A stretch of 5,165 bases of DNA from JBGTLW01 sp041743835 (GTDB lineage Bacteria > Planctomycetota > Phycisphaerae > Phycisphaerales > Phycisphaeraceae): contig JBGTLW010000355.1 of NCBI GenBank assembly GCA_041743835.1, positions 1-5,165 on the forward strand, read 5' to 3'. Both the position numbers and the translations under genes were made by a program. Positions 1 to 5,165 of the stretch are shown piece by piece (the stretch's first letter is position 1; each line of letters opens with the position of its first letter). The notes under the pieces are model-generated. The model made no database searches and was not told where the DNA came from. It saw only the letters and a list, made by a program, of their open reading frames with translations.

Positions 1-387
1 GCGCGGCCGCCGAAGGAGCCGTACCCCGATGCGCTGGTCAGTTCCATCGACTTCGCGGCAGCGGCGGCAGACCTCGCGGGGTGCGACCGCCCCGAGTCGC
101 TCACCGGACGCTCGATCCTCCGCGCGTTCACCGGCGACCCGGCTGCAAACCACGCGCCGGGCGGGCTGCTCAGCGAGTTCGGCGAACGGGTGATGCTCGC
201 CACGGAGCAACACAAAGCCGTGTTCGAGCGACGCACCGGGCGGGTCATGGGGCTGTTCGACCTGCTGACGGACCCTTCCGAGACGCACGACCTGGTCGGC
301 AAGCCCGGCAGCGAGGCGCTGATCGAGCGCCTGCGCGCTCGGCTCTCGCTGTCACTCCTGCCGCTGCGCAGTGCGCCAGTCGCGTGA
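1..387 (+). CDS. Sulfatase, C-terminal fragment (5' end outside window)
   Basis: This is the C-terminal 128 residues of a sulfatase of the alkaline phosphatase superfamily, an enzyme class that hydrolyses sulfate esters, here probably on a carbohydrate. The frame is open from base 1 and ends at the TGA at 385-387. Residues 12-28 (LVSSIDFAAAAADLAGC) match the family's 'vs.iDlaPTlldlaG' stretch, followed by LTGRSIL (34-40), equivalent to the usual 'l.GrSL'. Residues 64-72 (VMLATEQHK) fit the 'vrt..yK' strand with a lysine near the active site, and FDLLTDPSETHDL (86-98) matches the conserved 'LyDL..DP.E..NL' motif near the end of these proteins. The formylglycine Cys/Ser signature (C/S-x-P-x-R) and metal ligands lie upstream of the window, so activity and subfamily cannot be judged. 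The gene is convergent with the two minus-strand carbohydrate-active genes. The family call is strong; the substrate is unknown. Confidence 0.88.
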   Translation, partial: ARPPKEPYPDALVSSIDFAAAAADLAGCDRPESLTGRSILRAFTGDPAANHAPGGLLSEFGERVMLATEQHKAVFERRTGRVMGLFDLLTDPSETHDLVGKPGSEALIERLRARLSLSLLPLRSAPVA

Positions 388-422
388 CCCATGCGCCGCG
401 CGACGCCGCGATTCACAGGTGG
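388..422. other. Short convergent intergenic gap
   Basis: These 35 bases separate the stop of the sulfatase from the stop of the minus-strand glycoside hydrolase. They are GC-rich and contain a direct repeat of CGCCGCG, with at best a 4-bp GC stem. No T-tract follows on either strand, so no intrinsic terminator is supported. Termination here may be Rho-dependent or occur further into the opposing gene. Confidence 0.6.
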
Positions 423-3368
423 TCAGGGCTGCGGCCGGGCCTCTGTCTTTGTCAGCATGATCGATGCCGCGAGGATGCGGAAGCCGTTCTGCGTGCTGGG
501 GTCTGCCACGCGGAAGGTGACCGTGGTGTCGTCACTGAGCCAGGCGGGGTCGAGTTCCAGCGTCTGCACTTCCGCGCCGCTGGGGTGCGCGTCGGTGTAG
601 GGCAACGTCAAGCGATGGCCGTTGATCTCAACGATCGCTTCGCCCTCGTGGACATCCGCGGTGATGACGCGGAGCTGTGCGGCATGTGCTTCGGCGGGCT
701 TGAGGTCGCCACGCCACACCACCTTGCCGGCGACCGGCTCGCCGGGCTTCACACCCTTGAATACCACATCCACGAACGACTGCTCGGCCCGTTGCTGACG
801 CAGCAGCAGCACTTGCTGCTCACCGCCCGCGCTTTCCAGCGTCCAGCGCATCGCCGAGCGCGGGGGCAGTTCCATCTGGCGGCTTCCCTCGGCCGCGAGC
901 GTGACCAAGGAGGTCTTGCCCGCCGGGGGCGCGGGGATGGGCTGGCCCTCGGGGTCTTGCAGCTTGTTCTCGTTGCGTGGGGCCTCGGAAAGCAGCATCA
1001 CCGCCTCGGTGACCGTGAGGCCCGGCACGCTGTCGCTTAACGTCACCGGCCTCGACGACCACCCGCTGTTCCACGCGACCACCACATACCGACCGGGCTG
1101 CGGGCTTGATGCGACAAGCAGCACCGCATCGTCGCTGCTGCTTGCCACCACCATCTGGCCTCGCAGCGTGGCGAGCAGCGTGTAAGCGTGGAGTTCGCCC
1201 TCGTCGTTGACCTTGCCGGACCACAGCGCGTGGAGCGCCCGGCCGCGGTAGATGTCGGGGTTCACGAGGATGCCCGCGAGGATGTCGTGGGTGTTGTAGG
1301 CCGCCTTCCCGGCACTGCTCGCGCCGAGGTTGTTGGCTTCGGTGTTGTAAACCGGGAACCGCTTGCCGTGGGTGATGTCGCTGTAGGCGGTCGCGACTTC
1401 ATACGACGCGGCAAAACTCCACGGGTTCCCGCCGTAGTGGTGCTCGGTGAGGAAGTCGATCTGCTCGTGGCACTTGTCGATGAACAGGCGCACGTAATTC
1501 TCAAATGTGCCGTAGGCATCGCCATTGAACGCGGGCGAGCTGGGCCCGCCGAACAGCGCGTGCTCGTTGACAGCCTTGCCGCCCTCGACCGCGGCCTTGA
1601 ACAGTCGGCTGTACACGTCTGCGCCGAGTTTCGCGGGGATGTAGCCGTACTGCGTGTCGTCGGTCCAGTCCTTCTTGCCGGGCGGCAGCCGGTGATTCAT
1701 GTTGATGTGGCGACCCCAGAAGAAAGGCTCATTCCACACCTCAAACCGCCGCAGCACGTTGTACGTATCGCCGGGCACCCACGCGTTCGCCGCCTGGTTG
1801 TGGTAGAACGAACGCAACTGATTTTCCCACTTTTCAACGCCCTCATCCATCCATGCCGGCCGCGAGAACAGGTCCTGTGTGTGGCACCAGACCACGTTGT
1901 CCACGGCGTCCGCGGCCTTCATCACCTGATAAACCTTGTCGGTCGGCTCGTCGCGCTTTAGCCGCTGCTCGCGCTGCGCTGCGATCTGCTCCGCGGGCAT
2001 GGGCTTGCCGCCGAAGCCCGTGTGGTCCAGCGGCCGCATGTACCCCGGGTTGATGCCCCGGATGTATGCAAGCGAGGCTTCGTCGGCTTCCTTGGGCCAG
2101 TTGACCGAGTGCATCCCAAACAGACCCTTGGGCACTTCCGTGATGCCGTTGTGGACGCGCAGCGTGTCGGGGTAGAGCTGAAGTGTGATCGGCCCGTCGG
2201 CACTGCTGCGCGGCTGGGCATTGGCGAGCTTGGCCAGCTCGATCCGCCGGATCGTGAACTCCACATCTCCCACACCAAAACCATTCTCCACACCAAACCC
2301 GATACCCCTAACTCTGCCAAGCCCCTGCGAAAAGTGACGCAAGTCAATCACAAACGTGTGCTCGCGCCCAAGCAGCAGGCCGGCGGCGTTCATCGCCTGG
2401 CTGCCGTGGTCGAACGCGACCGACAGCCGCACCCCCACCTCGTCCCGCCGATTCTTGCTGTCGATGGTGAGCAGGATCGCGTCGTAGTCTGACCAATCCT
2501 GCGGCTGTGCAAAGCGTTTGCTAGCTTCGACACTGGTGTACGACATGACCCGCGTCGGCGAGAGCCTTGCGAGCACCGCCACGCCACCGCCGGGCGCGGG
2601 TTTGAGGTGGATATTGCCGCGGGTGGTGAACATGTCGGTCATGCCCGCAGGCGCGATGCCACCGACGATCGTGCCACGGGTTTCGTGGTCGCCGCGCTTC
2701 GCGCTGAACGTGCCGGCGACGTGCTGGCCACCGAACATGGGCGTGTCCTTGCGCCAAGGCGGCTCGTGCTTCTCGGTGTCTTCGACGAACGGCACGGGTT
2801 CGGGACGCAGCTGCGCATCGACGGTCAGGCTGAAAACATCGGGGCCATCCTTGGGGTCGGGGAAGGGAAGCGGCCCGAGGTAGGCCGGGCCGCCGGGCCG
2901 TGGTTTATCCGCGGTGATCGTGACTTGCAGTGTCCCGGCCAGCTTGCCGTCGGTGTAGGTCAGGTCGCCCAACTCGACGGCGTTGTTGCTTCGCTGATTG
3001 TAATCCGCGGCTGCGGTGTGGCCGGAGTCCGCCCACTTGCCGTTGCGGCGTTGCAATTCAACGACCACGTCGCCGGTCTTGCCGTTGGGTAAGTCACGGA
3101 TGCCGACAAACCGCAGCGCGACGGTGGCGTGGTCCGCGTCGCCCTGCTTCGCCAAGTCGTTTGAGAAATCAGTGAGCAGGGTTTTGTTGACCACGGGCGA
3201 GGGTTCCTTCTGCTGGGCCGCGGTCCCGGCGGTGCAGGCCGCCAGCGTGAGCAGCAACAGCACCGGGTACGCCCATAACCGCGGGGCCTTGGGTTGCGGA
3301 CGGCGAGGGCGGCCCACGCTCGGGAGTGGGTGGGCTTTGGGGTCGATCAATGGGTGGCACGGAGTCAT
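423..3368 (-). CDS. Secreted lipoprotein glycoside hydrolase, clan GH-A type barrel with accessory beta domains
   Basis: This 981-residue protein is probably a membrane-anchored carbohydrate hydrolase. The start is ATG at 3368-3366: GGAAG lies 5 bases upstream and the ATG overlaps the previous stop. Residues 36-45 (VLLLLTLAAC) form a lipoprotein signal peptide with lipobox LAAC and acceptor Cys45, preceded by an unusually long basic, proline-rich n-region. Residues 60-240 are a beta-rich domain I cannot name. Residues 244-380 look like a jelly-roll carbohydrate-binding module (DWSDYDAILLTIDS, then VEFTIRRIEL). Residues about 395-740 look like a (beta/alpha)8 barrel: RFEVWNEP has the candidate acid/base Glu547 after Asn546, TEHHYGG (641-647) resembles strand 6, VYNTEAN gives candidate nucleophile Glu677, and ALHALW (711-716) fits strand 8. 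Beta domains follow (about 740-845 and 865-975). The spacing of the two glutamates suits retaining clan GH-A enzymes such as GH39, GH51 or GH86, but I cannot assign a family. It is cotranscribed with the toroid-like gene upstream. The substrate is unknown, perhaps a sulfated glycan given the neighbours. Confidence 0.8.
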   Translation of the reverse strand: MTPCHPLIDPKAHPLPSVGRPRRPQPKAPRLWAYPVLLLLTLAACTAGTAAQQKEPSPVVNKTLLTDFSNDLAKQGDADHATVALRFVGIRDLPNGKTGDVVVELQRRNGKWADSGHTAAADYNQRSNNAVELGDLTYTDGKLAGTLQVTITADKPRPGGPAYLGPLPFPDPKDGPDVFSLTVDAQLRPEPVPFVEDTEKHEPPWRKDTPMFGGQHVAGTFSAKRGDHETRGTIVGGIAPAGMTDMFTTRGNIHLKPAPGGGVAVLARLSPTRVMSYTSVEASKRFAQPQDWSDYDAILLTIDSKNRRDEVGVRLSVAFDHGSQAMNAAGLLLGREHTFVIDLRHFSQGLGRVRGIGFGVENGFGVGDVEFTIRRIELAKLANAQPRSSADGPITLQLYPDTLRVHNGITEVPKGLFGMHSVNWPKEADEASLAYIRGINPGYMRPLDHTGFGGKPMPAEQIAAQREQRLKRDEPTDKVYQVMKAADAVDNVVWCHTQDLFSRPAWMDEGVEKWENQLRSFYHNQAANAWVPGDTYNVLRRFEVWNEPFFWGRHINMNHRLPPGKKDWTDDTQYGYIPAKLGADVYSRLFKAAVEGGKAVNEHALFGGPSSPAFNGDAYGTFENYVRLFIDKCHEQIDFLTEHHYGGNPWSFAASYEVATAYSDITHGKRFPVYNTEANNLGASSAGKAAYNTHDILAGILVNPDIYRGRALHALWSGKVNDEGELHAYTLLATLRGQMVVASSSDDAVLLVASSPQPGRYVVVAWNSGWSSRPVTLSDSVPGLTVTEAVMLLSEAPRNENKLQDPEGQPIPAPPAGKTSLVTLAAEGSRQMELPPRSAMRWTLESAGGEQQVLLLRQQRAEQSFVDVVFKGVKPGEPVAGKVVWRGDLKPAEAHAAQLRVITADVHEGEAIVEINGHRLTLPYTDAHPSGAEVQTLELDPAWLSDDTTVTFRVADPSTQNGFRILAASIMLTKTEARPQP
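2265..2300 (-). repeat. Imperfect 18-bp tandem duplication inside the hydrolase gene
   Basis: Two adjacent 18-bp units on the minus strand (2300-2283 and 2282-2265) agree at 14 of 18 positions and encode GFGVEN and GFGVGD, residues 357-368 of the lipoprotein. They keep the frame and sit at the end of the predicted jelly-roll binding module, just before its last strand. The surrounding codons are atypical for this gene, as described under findings. Confidence 0.7.
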
Positions 3369-3378
3369 CAGGGCTTCC
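3366..3378 (-). promoter_or_regulatory. Ribosome binding site and TGATG coupled start of the lipoprotein hydrolase
   Basis: On the minus strand the sequence reads GGAAG-CCCTG-ATG. The Shine-Dalgarno-like GGAAG sits 5 bases before the ATG and lies inside the Trp-Lys codons that end the upstream gene. The upstream TGA shares its A with the ATG (TGATG). This decides the start over the 43-codon-longer upstream reading and is the usual arrangement for translational coupling. Confidence 0.8.
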
Positions 3379-5165
3379 AATCTTTGTAAACAGGCAGGTC
3401 GCCTGTGAAGTCGATCACGAATCCCGCCCGGCCGTCGTTGACGGACAAGACCCCCGACGCCTGCTCCACGAACGGTCCGTCGTACACCTTCGTCCACTGC
3501 TCAAAATCGATCTCTCGCCCATCATAGGACGCGGTCGCTCGTCGGTTGCCCGGCTTGCGCTGATCGGGTGGAGCGAAGCGGACCGACAGGCGACGCCCCT
3601 CGGGTGTGGTATATCGCACGATCTCGTCGCCTTCTTCAAGGCCGACGACCTCGCCGCGATTGAGGTACGCGAGCATCTGATCGACATCGTCGAATCGCGT
3701 CGAGTCCAGCGCGTGGATCACCAGGCCCAGCGTGCGGCCATGCACACGCACCTGCACCTGCGGCGGGTGCTTGCGCGGCTTGCCCTCGGCTTCGCGCTGC
3801 CGATTCTCCTGAAGCTGCTTCGGCGTGAGGGCATCGGACTCGATCAACCCCGCGCCGCCCAGCGCCCGGATCGCGACCAGCGTGTCGCCCGCCTCCGCGA
3901 CAAACCATTCGCCGAGCTTCTCCGGGCCGGCCGCGCCCTCGGGGATCGTCACGAATAGATAGTCCAGTTCCTCATCGTCGGGCAACCTCGCATAGCAGAC
4001 ATAGATCGGGCCGGCCTGTGCGGACTGGGTGTAGCGCCCGCGTCCGGGACCAAATCCCACCCCCTGTTTGTTGCCATCAAAATCCGATAGCCGGGGGTGT
4101 CCGGCGGTAAACACCAGCCCGCCCTGCGGTGAGGCGCACACGAGCTTGAAGCGCGTGAGCTTGCCTCCGAGGCCTTTCCACACGCTTCCCATCGTGAACT
4201 GGGGCGCGACGTAAAGCGACTCGAAGTTCTGATGCGGCTTCGGGTCGCGGGTGAAGCCGGCCCAGTAGTCGGGTTTGGTGTTGCGGAACTCGGCGGGGAG
4301 GTTCGGCAGGCGCTTGTGCGCCAGGTTGTAGATCACCTCGTTGGGACGATACGACGAGCTGATCGGCGCTACGGCCATGCGGAAGTGACGGGTCTCGGCG
4401 TCGGTGAGGTGCGGTACGAGGTTCGATCCGAACCAGATGTACCCGATCTGGTCGGTGGCCGAGCGGTGCGCCGCGTCGGCAAAGCCTTCCTGCTCGGGCC
4501 CGGCGTACACGCCATCGGTGTACTTGAGCGCATACGCGGTGGCGAACCAGTCCAGCGCGGCGCGGGCCAGCAGCCGGACCTGCGGATCGTCTGAAAAATC
4601 ATAGAGATTGAGCATCGCGTAGAAGTGCAGCGCTTGCCACGGGCTGGCGTCCCACGCGCCCTGGCCGCCGGCAAATAACCGCTTGACGTACAAACGCAGG
4701 TGCTCCTTGCCCACGGCGACGGTGCCCGCCTCGGTGCCGACCTGCCCCAGCCCGCGGTCGCCGGGGATGATCGGCGGCAGGACGATCGCGCTGCTCCACG
4801 CGGTGACGTGATACTTCTCCGGGCCGCGCGGCTTGGTGTACTGCGGCTGGTGAAAGCCCTTCTCGTTGAACGTTGCGTACGACGCGTCGGTCATCACCGA
4901 CGGGAACAGGCCCAGCAGCCGCGACCAGCTCACCGCCGCCTCGGACCAGTGTTCTTTGAGCGAGCGCTCTTCGTTGACGTAGCGCGCGGGCGCGGGGTCG
5001 GCTGGGTCCACGAGCAGGCGGGCGATCAGGTAATGATTAAGCAGATGCGATCCGCCGCCGCTCGCCCAGTAGCCCCGGCGGAAGGTGTCGGGGTCCTGCG
5101 TGAGCAGGCCGTCGAGCACGGCGGCCGATCGCGCACGGAAGCCGGCCTCGTCGGGGTAGGTAGCC
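3368..5165 (-). CDS. Putative alpha/alpha-toroid plus beta-sandwich polysaccharide-active enzyme, N-terminus outside window
   Basis: The frame is open from the right edge (first full codon at 5164) to the TGA at 3370-3368, giving 598 residues of a longer protein. The GTG at 5119 is internal to continuous coding sequence (YPDEAGFRARSAA precedes it), so the true start is outside. Residues 1-290 are helix-rich: GGGSHLLNHYLIARLL (36-51) resembles the 'ENH' helix of toroid glycan enzymes, and GAWDASPW followed by NLYDFSDDPQVRLLA (186-200) resembles their 'sp.y....l.nLyDfadD..vr' helices. SSSYRPNEVIYNLA (268-281) ends this half. From about 310 the protein is beta-rich (FESLYVAPQFTMGSVW, then repeated short strands to the C-terminus), as in lyases such as heparinase II/III-like proteins. 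His44, Tyr45, Arg234, Tyr241 and Tyr271 are candidate active-site residues only. No signal peptide is visible because the N-terminus is missing. I cannot name the family; lyase or hydrolase are both possible. It is first of the two genes seen in this operon. Confidence 0.72.
   Translation of the reverse strand, partial: ATYPDEAGFRARSAAVLDGLLTQDPDTFRRGYWASGGGSHLLNHYLIARLLVDPADPAPARYVNEERSLKEHWSEAAVSWSRLLGLFPSVMTDASYATFNEKGFHQPQYTKPRGPEKYHVTAWSSAIVLPPIIPGDRGLGQVGTEAGTVAVGKEHLRLYVKRLFAGGQGAWDASPWQALHFYAMLNLYDFSDDPQVRLLARAALDWFATAYALKYTDGVYAGPEQEGFADAAHRSATDQIGYIWFGSNLVPHLTDAETRHFRMAVAPISSSYRPNEVIYNLAHKRLPNLPAEFRNTKPDYWAGFTRDPKPHQNFESLYVAPQFTMGSVWKGLGGKLTRFKLVCASPQGGLVFTAGHPRLSDFDGNKQGVGFGPGRGRYTQSAQAGPIYVCYARLPDDEELDYLFVTIPEGAAGPEKLGEWFVAEAGDTLVAIRALGGAGLIESDALTPKQLQENRQREAEGKPRKHPPQVQVRVHGRTLGLVIHALDSTRFDDVDQMLAYLNRGEVVGLEEGDEIVRYTTPEGRRLSVRFAPPDQRKPGNRRATASYDGREIDFEQWTKVYDGPFVEQASGVLSVNDGRAGFVIDFTGDLPVYKDWKP

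Noticed and set aside
324..341. Perfect 7-bp GC hairpin with a 4-base loop (CGAGCGC / GCGCTCG) as a terminator
   Set aside because: It lies inside the sulfatase coding region, 43 bases before its stop codon, and no T-tract follows. It encodes part of a plausible IERLRARL helix.
81..1040. Plus-strand open frame of 319 codons
   Set aside because: It overlaps the sulfatase end and the antisense of the hydrolase, is Arg/His/Ala-rich without motifs, and is the expected antisense openness of GC-rich DNA.
1188..1961. Plus-strand open frame of 257 codons
   Set aside because: It is antisense to the GH-A barrel region including the WNEP and VYNTEAN codons, and its Val/Arg/Gly-rich translation has no recognisable domain.
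423..3368. Naming the hydrolase as a GH86 agarase/porphyranase
   Set aside because: The barrel and flanking beta domains are compatible, but I see no residue pattern that separates GH86 from other GH-A families, so the name would be a guess.
3369..3497. Longer start for the lipoprotein hydrolase, adding 43 residues
   Set aside because: This stretch lies entirely within the toroid gene, which is clearly coding there. It would bury the signal peptide, while the ATG at 3368 has a good ribosome binding site.
3326..3958. Plus-strand open frame of 210 codons across the operon junction
   Set aside because: It is antisense to both minus genes and their coupled junction, with no domain signature.
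5117..5119. GTG as start codon of the toroid gene
   Set aside because: The same frame continues open and protein-like to the window edge, and starting here would cut into the helical domain.
1..5165. tRNA, rRNA, CRISPR array, insertion sequence or riboswitch
   Set aside because: Nearly all of the window is accounted for by three protein-coding frames. No array of repeats, transposase motif or conserved RNA pattern is visible.

Overview
The window reads as a piece of a polysaccharide-degradation locus from a GC-rich bacterium. Sulfatase, glycoside hydrolase and lyase-like genes side by side, a lipoprotein with a long basic N-terminus and strongly GC-ending codons suggest Planctomycetota (perhaps Phycisphaerae-like). 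Verrucomicrobiota or Lentisphaerota remain possible, and no marker gene settles the lineage.

Layout. Positions 1-387 (+) hold the last 128 codons of an alkaline-phosphatase-fold sulfatase whose catalytic N-terminal part lies to the left of the window. After a 35-base gap with no recognisable gene or terminator, two minus-strand genes run towards it. Gene order in their direction of transcription is first a large protein at 3368-5165, whose 5' end is beyond the right edge. It looks like an alpha/alpha-barrel plus beta-sandwich polysaccharide-active enzyme of unrecognised family. Then comes a 981-residue secreted lipoprotein at 423-3368. It carries two beta-rich N-terminal domains, a clan GH-A type (beta/alpha)8 barrel with WNEP and a second glutamate in a strand-like context, and C-terminal beta domains. 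The two minus genes overlap by one base in a TGATG stop-start junction with a good Shine-Dalgarno (GGAAG) in the end of the upstream gene, so they form an operon and are probably translationally coupled.

How they may work together (inference). The lipoprotein hydrolase would be membrane-anchored and cut or trim a carbohydrate chain. The toroid protein would act on the same, probably acidic, glycan, and the convergent sulfatase would remove sulfate esters. The substrate cannot be read from the sequence. No RNA gene, mobile element, CRISPR array or transporter is visible. The main novelty candidates are the two minus-strand enzymes, neither of which I can place in a named CAZy family.
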